In this document: positions 18,025-26,298 of the stretch, in pieces
Position numbering within the stretch: the stretch's first letter is position 1
Layout of the letters: each line of letters opens with the position of its first letter
Assembly: GCA_016931035.1 (NCBI GenBank)
Contig: JAFGFN010000054.1
Coordinates: 1 to 56,179, forward strand
Origin: Candidatus Sumerlaeota bacterium
GTDB taxonomy: Bacteria > Sumerlaeota > Sumerlaeia > UBA8349
Length of the DNA stretch: 56,179 nucleotides
Direction: 5' to 3'
The notes under the pieces: generated by a model
Database searches by the model: none
What the model saw: the letters and a program-made list of their open reading frames with translations, nothing else
What the model was told of the DNA's origin: nothing
Program-made: the position numbers and the translations under genes

Positions 18025-18314
18025 CCCCATTCTTGCAGATTCTCCCTCTGCCATGTACGATTTTTCTTTCCTCAGGCGCAGGAGTGTGGAATAATCCGCT
18101 CGATCTGGGTTGTCGGACGGCGGATTCTCGCTGCTCTTTTTCGAGGCGGGAGAACTTCCGCAGCCGCAATCCCGGGCTGTTCGGCGAATCCGCGGCGCAA
18201 CGCATCCGCTCCGCAAGGAGACGGGAAATCGCCAAGAAAGGAGGGTAAAAGCGTTTGCCGTTTTTCCGTTGCCGTCGATGGAACGTCGCCGGAAACAAGA
18301 TTGTCGAGAGGAGA

Positions 18315-18989
18315 ATGCACAATATGTTAAGGAAATCCTTACTCGGTAAGGGCTTCACCCTAATCGAACTGCTTATCGTTGTTGCAATCATCGCAATCCT
18401 TGCCGCCATCGCAGTGCCGAACTTCCTCGAAGCCCAAGTTCGGTCCAAGGTGTCGCGCGTCAAGTCGGATCAGCGGTCCTTGGCGACGGCGCTTGAAGCT
18501 TACCTGACGGACCTCAACACCTTCCCGCATCGGGACGACTACTCCCAGTCGCCGGACGGAATCAGCGGCATGATCCCGCTGACCACTCCCATCGCTTTCA
18601 TCACGTCGATTCCCAAGGACCCGTTCTTCGTCACGGGAACCACCCAGGGGGGCCCTCGTACTCTCCAGACGTTCGAGTTCACCTCGGGCGGTTCCAAGTT
18701 GTTGGGCAACACCACCCTCGGCGATTGCGCGGGCAACGCCGGCACCACCGAGTGGTCCCCGTGGCCCAAGGACATGTATCTGATGTCGAGTCCCGGCCCC
18801 AAGAAGGAAGAAGCCATGAATACCGGCGCCTTCCCGGACGGCTATCCCGCCTCCAATACACCGGCCGACTCCTGTCCCTGTGCCTACGACTCGTCCAACG
18901 GGACGACCAGCTTCGGCCACATTTATCGCTTCAACGTGCCGTCTCAGTTCGTCCGTCAGTATGAGGTTGAGTGGGCCGCACGGCAGTAG
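18315..18989 (+). CDS. Type II secretion/type IV pilin-like pseudopilin
   Basis: About 224 residues. It starts with a short basic leader and the class III prepilin signal GKGFTLIELLIVVAIIAIL, with cleavage after Gly and methylation of the new N-terminal Phe, and Glu5 of the mature form present. The mature helix continues into a variable extracytoplasmic domain of G/H type with PHRDDYSQSPDG and paired Cys residues in DSCPCAYDSS. It is exported by a prepilin peptidase and assembled into a pilus or pseudopilus. Two ATGs nine bases apart (18315, 18324) share GAGAGGAG, and the second has better spacing. No secretion-machine genes are adjacent, so it is an orphan and followed by its own terminator. 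Confidence 0.9.
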   Translation: MHNMLRKSLLGKGFTLIELLIVVAIIAILAAIAVPNFLEAQVRSKVSRVKSDQRSLATALEAYLTDLNTFPHRDDYSQSPDGISGMIPLTTPIAFITSIPKDPFFVTGTTQGGPRTLQTFEFTSGGSKLLGNTTLGDCAGNAGTTEWSPWPKDMYLMSSPGPKKEEAMNTGAFPDGYPASNTPADSCPCAYDSSNGTTSFGHIYRFNVPSQFVRQYEVEWAARQ

Positions 18990-19033
18990 TGAAGTAGTGA
19001 GTCCTCGAAGGATTCGCGAGATTGCATAAGCCA

Positions 19034-19070
19034 AGGCCGCCGGAGACACTCTCCGGCGGCCTCTTTCGTT
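19034..19070. terminator. Rho-independent terminator, pilin/encapsulin convergence
   Basis: Perfect 13-bp GC-rich stem at 19034-19046 and 19050-19062, 3-nt loop, followed by CTTTCGTT on the pilin side. It lies between the convergent pseudopilin and encapsulin genes and can serve both. Confidence 0.75.
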
Positions 19071-19130
19071 CTCCTATGAATCGGGGAGAAAAGGACCAAC
19101 GCCTCACTCCTCCATCCGGCGTGGAGAACT

Positions 19131-19946
19131 CTACTTTCCTAAGGTGAATGTAACCGCAGCCTTCGGCTCCAGAACACGGAAGGTGAACGACTCGACCAGG
19201 TAGAGTCCCACCGTGTCCGTATCGTGGTCCAAGTAACCGATCGAGAAATCTTGTCCCACCGTGAGTTGGAAGTCGCCTCCGCGCGTCGAAAGCAACGCTC
19301 CACCCTCGATCGCCGGACTCCAATGGATCGCGCCTCGGATCTTGTCGCCGATCGCGCGCTGGAGAGGATACCCGCCGGACCACCTCCCCCGGAGGACGGC
19401 CTGATAGGGCTTGGTGCCCAGGACGAGGGCGTATGGGCCGCCGACGCCCGCCAATTGAAGCGTCTCGACACCCTCCGCCACGGCGGAGTCCAGACCTTCG
19501 GCCGTTTTCGGCAGAACGATTCGCTTGTGCTTGGCCGCGCCGGCAATCCCCTCGATCCCGGCTTCTTTGAGCCCCTTGAAGACCGCCGATTCCTCGAAAA
19601 GGGCGATCTTGCGCGCCGCTTCGGAAACGGCCGTCAGATCGGGCGCGTCGTTGCCGCGAGAGACGCTGTCGAGCTCCGCCTGGCTGAGCTTGAACGGCGC
19701 TCGCACCTCGACCAGGGGTTGGAGACGGCGCAGTCCCCAACAGATTCCTCCCTGGGGACGCGCCTGAATCAGTTCGAGGGTTCCCAGGTTGACCGAGTCT
19801 TTGCGCCAGTCGTAGGGACCGTCCAAATCGACGATCGAGCGAGCCGAGAGTTGGCCTCGCAGGACGCGCTTCGCCTCCTCGTCGATGAGTTGCCACGCCT
19901 CGGCGGCGATGGGCGCCTTGTCGCGCCTTAGAATATCGCTGGCCAT
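19131..19946 (-). CDS. Encapsulin shell protein (family 1)
   Basis: A 271-residue HK97-fold shell protein of the Linocin_M18/encapsulin family. It begins MASDILRRDKAPIAAEAWQL, a typical family 1 N-terminus whose helix binds cargo peptides inside the shell. It continues with VDLDGPYDWRKDSVNLGTLE and ends in the E-loop/A-domain strands (DFSIGYLDHDTDTVGLYLVE). Length matches 60- or 240-subunit family 1 encapsulins. The EncFtn ferritin gene lies three bases upstream with AGGAG in its tail, so cargo and shell are co-translated. The pair forms an iron-storage nanocompartment by family knowledge. Confidence 0.95.
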   Translation of the reverse strand: MASDILRRDKAPIAAEAWQLIDEEAKRVLRGQLSARSIVDLDGPYDWRKDSVNLGTLELIQARPQGGICWGLRRLQPLVEVRAPFKLSQAELDSVSRGNDAPDLTAVSEAARKIALFEESAVFKGLKEAGIEGIAGAAKHKRIVLPKTAEGLDSAVAEGVETLQLAGVGGPYALVLGTKPYQAVLRGRWSGGYPLQRAIGDKIRGAIHWSPAIEGGALLSTRGGDFQLTVGQDFSIGYLDHDTDTVGLYLVESFTFRVLEPKAAVTFTLGK

Positions 19947-19949
19947 AGC

Positions 19950-20333
19950 TCATTCTCCTTTCCGATTGCGACCGATCCCCAGGTTCGCGGAAGAGGCGGA
20001 AGAACCGACATCGGAAGCGGAACCTCCGCCATTCGCCGTGGCGGCGTCCTCGATCTCGGTGACGGGGCCGGTAGTAAAGAGATAGGTCTTCAAATGCTCA
20101 TCGAGTTGCGGCAACAGACGTCGAAGCCACTCCAAAACCATCGCGGCGTGTTCCATCTCCTCGTCGCGGTTGTGGGCCAGGATCGCCTTGAGCTCCGCGT
20201 CGTCGCTCACGTCCACACGCTGGTTGTACCAATCGACTGCCTCCAATTCCTCGATCAAACTCGTCAGGGCCCGGTGGACGTTGCGCGCCTGCGCCGAGAG
20301 TTCGCCGACCGGCTCATGGTAAACGGTAGCCAT
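19950..20333 (-). CDS. Encapsulated ferritin-like protein (EncFtn)
   Basis: A 127-residue protein with a two-helix ferritin-like core that builds a decameric ferroxidase inside encapsulin. Relative to Rhodospirillum rubrum EncFtn the key residues are all present with a shift of three: Glu28, Glu29, Glu31, Trp35, Tyr36, Glu59 and His62 (EEMEHA). After Pro90 a Gly/Ser/Ala linker leads to the C-terminal encapsulin-loading peptide ANLGIGRNRKGE. The ATG at 20333 has a near-perfect AAGGAGG. It oxidises Fe(II) and passes it to the shell lumen. Confidence 0.95.
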   Translation of the reverse strand: MATVYHEPVGELSAQARNVHRALTSLIEELEAVDWYNQRVDVSDDAELKAILAHNRDEEMEHAAMVLEWLRRLLPQLDEHLKTYLFTTGPVTEIEDAATANGGGSASDVGSSASSANLGIGRNRKGE

Positions 20334-20536
20334 CGCATCCTCCTTGCTCCGAAGTGGGAATAAGGGCGACTCGCGCGAGAAACGGAGCGCGACCTCGCCC
20401 GCTCGACCATGAATCTGCTCGTCCGCCGAGGTCTCCGTTCGAACTCCGGAATGATCCCCCCTTCTCACAAGTCGGGCCAGACCTTGGTCGGAAAGGAACC
20501 CTTGTGCGGTCCGTCATCGGCGAGACTCAACAATTC

Positions 20537-20566
20537 TATTCTCCCCCATTGACTACTGGAGGATCA
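20537..20566 (-). promoter_or_regulatory. Predicted promoter for encFtn-encapsulin operon
   Basis: Reading left: TTGATC (20561-20566), 18-bp spacer, GAGAAT (20537-20542). It lies between the rho stop and encFtn, with a leader of about 200 nt. I saw no clear Fur box. Confidence 0.45.
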
Positions 20567-20613
20567 ACTTTTTTTGAAGACGCCGGGTGGGGAGATCTCG
20601 ATCCGGGAACCGA

Positions 20614-21843
20614 CTAGCCGGGAAGGGATTCGAGGAACTCGCGGTTGGTGCGGTGCTTTGCGATCTGTTTCGCCAAGGCGGGAATCACTTCGCGTCCGGG
20701 CAGATCGGCCAGAGCGCGACGCAGCAGGGCGATCTTGGGATAAACGTCGGGCCCGTGGAGAATCTCTTCTTTTCGAGTGCCCGTCTCGTTCAGGTTGATC
20801 GCGGGAAAGACGCGCGCGTCGGCCAGCGAGCGGTCCAGAACGATCTCGCTGTTTCCGGTGCCCTTGAATTCCTGAAAGATCACTTCGTCCATGCGCGAAT
20901 TCGTATCGACCAACGCCGTTGCGACAATTGTCACCGATCCGCCGTTCTCGATGTTGCGCGCCAGACCGAAGAAACGCCGCGGAATCTCCAAAGCGCCCGC
21001 CTGGAGCCCGCCCGACATGATCCGCCCCGTGTTGCGCCCGCGACGCGCACTGTCGCGTCCGCCTCGTCCGCCGCCTCGGGAATACGACTCGCGAGGTGCG
21101 TCGGAAAGGCCGCTCGCTCCACCCGAGTTGAACGCGCGGCCCATTCGCGTCAGACTGTCCACCAGGACCACGACGTCGCGGCCGCATTCGAGCTCGGTTC
21201 GGACGTGGGCCAGGGTCAACTCGGCCAACTCGATATGCTCCGCCATGCTCTGATCCATCGAACTGGCGAACACCTCGGCGTCCACCGCCCGCCGGAACTG
21301 AGTCACTTCCTCCGGGCGTTCGTCGATCAAGAGAACGATGACGCGCGTCTCGGGCGATCCCGCGCGAATCGATTGGGCAATTCGCTCCAGGATCATCGTC
21401 TTGCCCGCCTTGGGCGGCGACACAATCAAACCGCGCGTGCCTTTGCCGATGGGCGCGATCAGGTCGACGATCCGCATCGACAAGTCGCCCGTCACGCCCA
21501 GATCGAAACGCTCGCTCGGATCGACGGCGACGAGTTTGGCGTAGGGCGTTCGATCGCGAAACGCCTCGGGCGCGAGACCGCAAACGGTCTCCACCCCGGT
21601 CAGCTCGCGCACCGGCCCGTTGCGCCGCACGGGCCCCGCGAGTGCCGCGCCCGAGACAAGAGAGTATTTCCGAACGAGCGGCGCGGGTACGGCGACCCGC
21701 GGCGCGAAAGGCCGAAGCGACCGCTCGGGGTCGCACAGGACGCCAACTCCTTTGTCGGAGAGTCTGAGAATACCGGCGATGATTTCGTTAGGCATGTAAG
21801 GGCAAATCGCTCCCTGAATCTGAACGTGTGTGTTTGTGCTCAA
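20614..21843 (-). CDS. rho: Transcription termination factor Rho
   Basis: About 409 residues from a TTG with AATAGG upstream; an ATG at 21795 has no ribosome site. It is a hexameric RNA-dependent ATPase that ends transcription. Visible are the RNA-binding CSD-like region (IIAGILRLSDKGVGVL), Walker A PPKAGKT (143-149), DERPEEV (174-180), Walker B VVVLVDSLTRM and the arginine-finger region GGLQAGALEIPRRFFGLARN. Two oddities are seen. The N-terminal helical Rho_N domain is missing. A ~30-residue Gly/Arg/Ser-rich insert (about 241-272) sits between RAFNS and the GRIMSGG segment, where E. coli Rho has only a short connector in the Q-loop region. Confidence 0.93.
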   Translation of the reverse strand: MSTNTHVQIQGAICPYMPNEIIAGILRLSDKGVGVLCDPERSLRPFAPRVAVPAPLVRKYSLVSGAALAGPVRRNGPVRELTGVETVCGLAPEAFRDRTPYAKLVAVDPSERFDLGVTGDLSMRIVDLIAPIGKGTRGLIVSPPKAGKTMILERIAQSIRAGSPETRVIVLLIDERPEEVTQFRRAVDAEVFASSMDQSMAEHIELAELTLAHVRTELECGRDVVVLVDSLTRMGRAFNSGGASGLSDAPRESYSRGGGRGGRDSARRGRNTGRIMSGGLQAGALEIPRRFFGLARNIENGGSVTIVATALVDTNSRMDEVIFQEFKGTGNSEIVLDRSLADARVFPAINLNETGTRKEEILHGPDVYPKIALLRRALADLPGREVIPALAKQIAKHRTNREFLESLPG

Positions 21844-22001
21844 CGTACCTATTTCAACGAGACATCATGACAGGCGCAGCACAAAGAGCGGCGAACACAA
21901 CGAAAGCGAGGAAGACCCCGTCCCAACAGAATCTTCTTCTAAGAACCGCGTTAGCGGTTCGACGTGCGAACTCCCGATAGGCACAATCTCTCGCAATCCG
22001 A

Positions 22002-22741
22002 GAACCGCGCCAGCGGTTCGACTTGCAAAGCCGTGGGTTGCGAAGGCCTTCAGGCCGGAGCACCCCACGGACCTCACGTCCCATCATACGAACCGATTTA
22101 TCGGTTCGACAATTCCATTATCACAACCCCGTCAATCCAGATAGTACTTCTCATCGAACTCCACGCCATGTTTGACCGAGAGCTTCCGAAATTCCACCTC
22201 CCAACTCATCCGCCGATGATGCGTCTCCTGACTCCGAATGTATGCTTCGATCTTCTTGAGATCCCAATACGACACCGAAAACGCCCCGTATCCATCTTGC
22301 CAATGGAATTCGCCCTCGATAACACGCCCCGTGTTGAGCCATTTCGAAGAGGAGCGCTTGATGTCTCGGATGAGGTTGGACGACGCCAAGTCGCTCCTCT
22401 TGCGCAAGAGAAGATGCACGTGGTTCGGCATTCCGCCGACGATCAACGGAAAGCACCCCTGCTCACGAATGGCTCCCGCGAAATACCCGAAGAGTTGCGG
22501 CCGAATCTCCTGCGTCAGGACGTTCACGCGCTCCTTCGTGCTGAAGACGATGTGTTCGTAGACGGCGTAATAGGAGTTGGCCATGAGAATTGTCCCCGGG
22601 GCGTGTGCGGTTTCTTTCCGACTTCGCTTCTTGTCGAACCGATAAATCGGTTCGTATTCTCACCCGTGCGTTCCGTGGGGTGCTCCGGCCTGAAGGCCTT
22701 CGCAACCCACGGCTATAGAAGTCGAACCGCTGACGCGGTTC
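22002..22741. mobile_element. RAYT/IS200-type element bounded by mirror-image palindromes
   Basis: The transposase gene is flanked by three palindromes in inverted order. On the left are GAACCGC/GCGGTTC (22002-22019), a 40-nt imperfect palindrome with core GGCCTTCAGGCC (22031-22070), and CGAACCGA/TCGGTTCG (22089-22108). On the right come the exact reverse complement of the last (22635-22654), an exact 40-nt reverse complement (22673-22712) and GAACCGC/GCGGTTC (22724-22741). The spacings (11 and 18 nt) are the same on both sides. An extra GAACCGC hairpin lies at 21943-21960. Inverted REPs around a Y1 transposase fit a REPtron rather than a classical IS200. Confidence 0.8.
22132..22584 (-). CDS. 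REP-associated tyrosine transposase (Y1/HUH, IS200-like)
   Basis: A 150-residue single-strand transposase. The HUH pair is His55 and His57 in PNHVHLLL, and the likely catalytic Tyr is Tyr115 in IEAYIRSQETHHRR. The stretch HWQDGYGAFSVS and the C-terminal FRKLSVKHGVEFDEKYYL are typical of short Y1_Tnp proteins. It nicks and rejoins palindrome ends. The reading frame is intact, so it may be active. No TnpB or IscB partner is present. Confidence 0.9.
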   Translation of the reverse strand: MANSYYAVYEHIVFSTKERVNVLTQEIRPQLFGYFAGAIREQGCFPLIVGGMPNHVHLLLRKRSDLASSNLIRDIKRSSSKWLNTGRVIEGEFHWQDGYGAFSVSYWDLKKIEAYIRSQETHHRRMSWEVEFRKLSVKHGVEFDEKYYLD

Positions 22742-22770
22742 TCTATGACAGATTCACGACGACTGCGTTG

Positions 22771-23703
22771 TCATCGAACTCCGAACCGATTGCGGAGAAT
22801 CCTCTCCAGGCAACGAGCCACGATGGCGTGTCCTTTGCGATTGAGGTGGATTCCGTCCAACGTGCCGTCGGATGAAAACAGATAGATTCGTCGAAGCACG
22901 AAATCGCTAACGAGAAAGGCGTGATGTTGCCGAGCGACCTCGCGGTACACTCCTTCGTGTCGATTCAAGATTCTGGCCGAGGGTATCTCCATCAGTATGA
23001 CGTTCGATCCACTGTCTTTGATTGCCTGAACGATGGCAGAAACGTCGGCTTTCATCTCCTCTCGAGGACGCGAGCCAAGAATATCGTTGCCTCCGATCAT
23101 CACGACAACGACGGAAGGTTTCTTGGAAAGAACGTCGGCTTCAAGCCGCTGCAGAGCGTCCTTGGATTCGTTCCCCGCGACGCCGGCGTTTATGAGCGGC
23201 GTCTTGAACCATTGTCTCATCTGGCTGACATAGAGGTCGGGTGTTTCCGAGTCTTCGAGTCCCGCCGTCAGGCTGTCGCCCAGAAAGACCACGGGGCCGC
23301 TCGCATTTGCGTCCGCTCTCGTCCACGGTATCCACCAGTCAAACGCCCACAGACCGACTAGGACATACACCAGCACAGCCGTCGATGCAAGCGCGACGCG
23401 ACTCGCCTGGGTCTTGGACCGGATGGACGCGAACAGAAAGCAGATCGGCGGCACGATTGCGCACAATGACTTTGCAAGCCCGATCGGCCAGAAGAAAAAA
23501 CGAAGAAAGACAATGGCGACAAAGAAACCCAGGGGAACAAGTAGGGTTTTCAGACTGCGACTGCGCCCCTTCGGGATGAGTGTGCCTGCCGCGACCAGAA
23601 GGAGCCCAAGTCCAAACAAATAGAGCCATTCCGAGGGAAGAACGAGAAAGGCGCCGAGGAGAACCAATCCAAGTAGGGACCCGACGCGAAGGAGGATTCT
23701 CAT
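22771..23703 (-). CDS. SGNH/GDSL-type hydrolase with membrane-anchored N-terminus
   Basis: About 310 residues from the ATG at 23703 (GGAG eight bases upstream). The first ~130 residues hold four or five hydrophobic segments. The C-terminal two thirds is an SGNH esterase: FLGDSLTAG (Ser), INAGVAGNES (Gly), MIGGNDILG (Asn) and LDGIHLNRKG (Asp/His). The catalytic domain probably faces the periplasm and removes acyl groups from an envelope glycan or lipid. It starts 13 bp after the lpxB stop, so it may act on lipid A or another surface polymer. The codons look less GC-biased than those of lpxB. Confidence 0.82.
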   Translation of the reverse strand: MRILLRVGSLLGLVLLGAFLVLPSEWLYLFGLGLLLVAAGTLIPKGRSRSLKTLLVPLGFFVAIVFLRFFFWPIGLAKSLCAIVPPICFLFASIRSKTQASRVALASTAVLVYVLVGLWAFDWWIPWTRADANASGPVVFLGDSLTAGLEDSETPDLYVSQMRQWFKTPLINAGVAGNESKDALQRLEADVLSKKPSVVVVMIGGNDILGSRPREEMKADVSAIVQAIKDSGSNVILMEIPSARILNRHEGVYREVARQHHAFLVSDFVLRRIYLFSSDGTLDGIHLNRKGHAIVARCLERILRNRFGVR

Positions 23704-23716
23704 GTTGGCACTCCAC

Positions 23717-24895
23717 CTATAGACCAACACCGGACGACGAGGCGCCGCGCTCCAAAAACCCGACGATCGTCTCGGCCGTACGGGTGGCGGAGCCGGGCGC
23801 GCCGAGGAGCTCGCGGATCTTGCCGAGCTGGCGCTTCATCTCGTCGTACGCTTCGCGATCTCCGAGATAGTGCTGCGCCTGGTCCGCCAGGTTCTGTCCC
23901 GTCGCGCGTTCCTGAAGAAGCTCGGGCACGACCAGGTCGCCCGCGACGATGTTGGGCAGGCCGATGAACGGGGTGCTGAGGACGCGGCGCACGATCCACG
24001 CCGTGAAGTAGTTCACCTTGTAGACGATCACGAACGGAACGCCCAACAGAGCGCCCTCGAGGGTCGAGGTGCCCGACTTGATCCACGAGAAGTCCATCGC
24101 CGCCCGCACGTTGTAACGCCGGCGCTCGACGATCGTCACCGGCACGTCGTACTGGTCGATGTACGAATCGATCAGGTCGCGCGGCGTGGTCTCGTTGCGC
24201 AACAGGACGAACTGCACGTCGTCGCGCACGGCCATGAGCCGTTGCGCCGCGTCGAGCATCACGGGCAACAGGGCGCGGACTTCTCTCTTCCGGCTCCCCG
24301 GCATCATCCCGATGAGTTTCTTCGCGGGGTCGAACCCGAACTGCTCGAGGACCTGTTCGCGCGTCTGGGTCAGAACCATAAGATCGACCTTGGGATTGCC
24401 GAGGTACGACGCCGGAATCCCCTCCTGGCGCAGGATCTTCTCCTCGAACGGCAGAATCGGGATGATGAGGTCGCAGTACTTCTTGAACTTGCGGATGCGA
24501 CCCCGATGCCACGCCCAGACTTGCGGCATGATGTAGTAGATCACGCGGATGCCCAGCTTCTTCGCGAGCGGCGCGATCAACAAAAGGTTGAATCCGGGAT
24601 AGTCGATCAGGATGACGGCGTCGGGCCGTTCGGTCTCGAGGTGGCGCTTTACCATTCGGTAGACGCTGAAGATCTTGTGCGACTTGGAGAAGACCTCGAA
24701 CAGGCCGACGATGGCGAGATCGTTCACCATGTTGCGCAGGAGGCGCATTCCGGCCGCCTCCATGTGGGGCCCCCCGAGACCGCTGAGCCGCCAAGCCGGA
24801 CGCATCTCGAGAATCCGTTTCACGAGGCGTCCACCCGGCTGGTCGCCGCTGTTTTCTCCCGCGATGAGAAAGATCTTCTGAGCGGAGGGACTCAT
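23717..24895 (-). CDS. lpxB: Lipid-A-disaccharide synthase
   Basis: A 392-residue GT19 enzyme that joins UDP-2,3-diacylglucosamine to lipid X to give the tetraacyl disaccharide of lipid A at the inner membrane. IFLIAGENSGDQPGG opens the protein, with IDYPGFNLLLI, YIMPQVWAWHRGR, MPGSRKREV and SGTSTLEGALLGVPFVIVYK all typical. I chose the ATG at 24895, where the family likeness begins, although the frame is open to 24949. It follows the Gfo/Idh oxidoreductase by 19 bp. It shows that the organism makes an LPS-type outer membrane. Confidence 0.95.
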   Translation of the reverse strand: MSPSAQKIFLIAGENSGDQPGGRLVKRILEMRPAWRLSGLGGPHMEAAGMRLLRNMVNDLAIVGLFEVFSKSHKIFSVYRMVKRHLETERPDAVILIDYPGFNLLLIAPLAKKLGIRVIYYIMPQVWAWHRGRIRKFKKYCDLIIPILPFEEKILRQEGIPASYLGNPKVDLMVLTQTREQVLEQFGFDPAKKLIGMMPGSRKREVRALLPVMLDAAQRLMAVRDDVQFVLLRNETTPRDLIDSYIDQYDVPVTIVERRRYNVRAAMDFSWIKSGTSTLEGALLGVPFVIVYKVNYFTAWIVRRVLSTPFIGLPNIVAGDLVVPELLQERATGQNLADQAQHYLGDREAYDEMKRQLGKIRELLGAPGSATRTAETIVGFLERGASSSGVGL

Positions 24896-24914
24896 CGACT
24901 CGGCGTCTCGTCTC

Positions 24915-25883
24915 TCAGGTGAAACGTTCGATCGTCTTGTTCTCGGCAATCATCCGCGCGGTCTCGACCGCGACGTGGAGCGCGTCGCGCGCGCTCTGAC
25001 CGGTCACGGAAGGCTTGCGCCCTTGGAGAATCGTTTGAAGGAAATCGTCGAGTTCGAGCGCGATCTTGTCTTCCTTGGCCAAGCGGACGCGTTTGCGCAC
25101 GATGTCGGCCGCGGGTTCGCCCTTCTTCGGGTTCGGGCGAGGGACGCGCTGGTAGAGTTCCATCGACTGCTTGTCGTAGTCGATCGAGACGTAGGTGTCT
25201 TTCTGAAACACGCGAATCTTGCGCTGCTTGCGAGGCGACACCCGGCTCACGGTCAGGTTCGCCGTGCATCCGCTTTCGAAACGGATGCGGAGATTGGCGA
25301 GGTCTTCCTTGTCGGTGAGGATGTTCACCCCGAGCGCCTCCATCGACGCGATGGGAGACCGGACGAGCTGAAGCACGATGTCGATGTCGTGGATCATCAG
25401 GTCGAGCACCACGCCGACGTCGGAAACGCGCGGGTCGAACGGACCCATCCGGTGACACTCGATGAAGCCGGGTTTGTCGAGAATCTCGCGCAACCGTCGG
25501 ACCGCGGCGTTGTAGCGTTCGATATGCCCCACCTGGAGAACGCAGTCCTTCTCCTCGGCCAGGCGGATCAAGTCCTCCGCTTCGTCCACCGTGGTCGTGA
25601 TCGGTTTCTCGACCATGCAATGAATGCCGCGTTGGAGAAACTCGCCAGCCACCTTGTGGTGCAGCGAGGTCGGGACGGCGATGCACACCGCGTCGACCAT
25701 CTCGTAGATCTTGCGGTATCGCTTGAGTCCCTCACACCCATACTGCTGAGCGACTCGCTCGGCCCGCTCCCGACTGCGATCGACGATGGCCACGAGTTCG
25801 CAATGCGGGTTTTCGGCGAGGATGCGGGCGTGGTGCTGCCCCATGCGCCCGACACCGATGACGGCGATCCGGACTTTCTCCAT
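24915..25883 (-). CDS. Gfo/Idh/MocA-family NAD(P)-dependent oxidoreductase
   Basis: A 322-residue sugar dehydrogenase. The Rossmann fold has GVGRMGQHHARIL, then CIAVPTSLHH and the family signature VEKPITTT; the substrate domain has DLMIHDIDIVLQLV. The place just before lpxB matches many lipid A loci, where a Gfo/Idh enzyme lies between lpxA/lpxI and lpxB. There it may be GnnA, which oxidises UDP-GlcNAc at C3 to make the diamino sugar of some lipid A types. No GnnB-like aminotransferase is seen here, so the GnnA role is only a guess. GGTGGATAGG precedes the ATG. Confidence 0.85.
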   Translation of the reverse strand: MEKVRIAVIGVGRMGQHHARILAENPHCELVAIVDRSRERAERVAQQYGCEGLKRYRKIYEMVDAVCIAVPTSLHHKVAGEFLQRGIHCMVEKPITTTVDEAEDLIRLAEEKDCVLQVGHIERYNAAVRRLREILDKPGFIECHRMGPFDPRVSDVGVVLDLMIHDIDIVLQLVRSPIASMEALGVNILTDKEDLANLRIRFESGCTANLTVSRVSPRKQRKIRVFQKDTYVSIDYDKQSMELYQRVPRPNPKKGEPAADIVRKRVRLAKEDKIALELDDFLQTILQGRKPSVTGQSARDALHVAVETARMIAENKTIERFT

Positions 25884-25999
25884 AACCTATCCACCTGTTA
25901 CTCTCAGGATGTTGGGAAAGAAGCACTTACGCGGTCCGCCCTGGGGCCGCAGGACGGCTCTGAACCCAGCCGCGCTCACGCCGGGCTCGGGCCAAAACC

Positions 26000-26027
26000 A
26001 TTCTCCCCGATCCACGGAAAAGGTCAA
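26000..26027 (-). promoter_or_regulatory. Possible promoter for gfo-lpxB-SGNH operon
   Basis: Reading left: TTGACC (26022-26027), 16-bp spacer, GAGAAT (26000-26005), about 117 bp before the start of the oxidoreductase. The 415-bp gap 25884-26298 holds this, the palindromes at 26083-26129 and no gene. Confidence 0.4.
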
Positions 26028-26082
26028 GGGGTTTGTCCAGCCGCCTACGTATGTGCCTCGCGGTAAAGACGCTCTGCAGGTT

Positions 26083-26129
26083 AGCCTGCTTCAGCAGGCT
26101 CCCCACGTGCCCCGGCCTTCAGGCCGGGG
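26083..26129. repeat. Two adjacent REP palindromes
   Basis: AGCCTGCT-TC-AGCAGGCT (26083-26100) and CCCCGGCCT-TC-AGGCCGGGG (26110-26129). The second shares the GGCCTTCAGGCC core with the 40-nt repeats around the transposase at 22.1-22.6 kb, so it is a likely substrate of that enzyme. Confidence 0.75.
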
Positions 26130-26298
26130 TGGGCGAAACACAAATGCAAGGGCCGGCGCGTTTCCTGCTTCTTTTCGCAGGAAACGTGACGGCCTGCCCG
26201 TTTCGAGACCCGCCCCACGCCAGAATCCCCTTTCCCGTGTCGCGGGAGATTGGTAGAGTGTCGGACGTGGACAGAGAACCGCACCGGAGATAGCCGCC

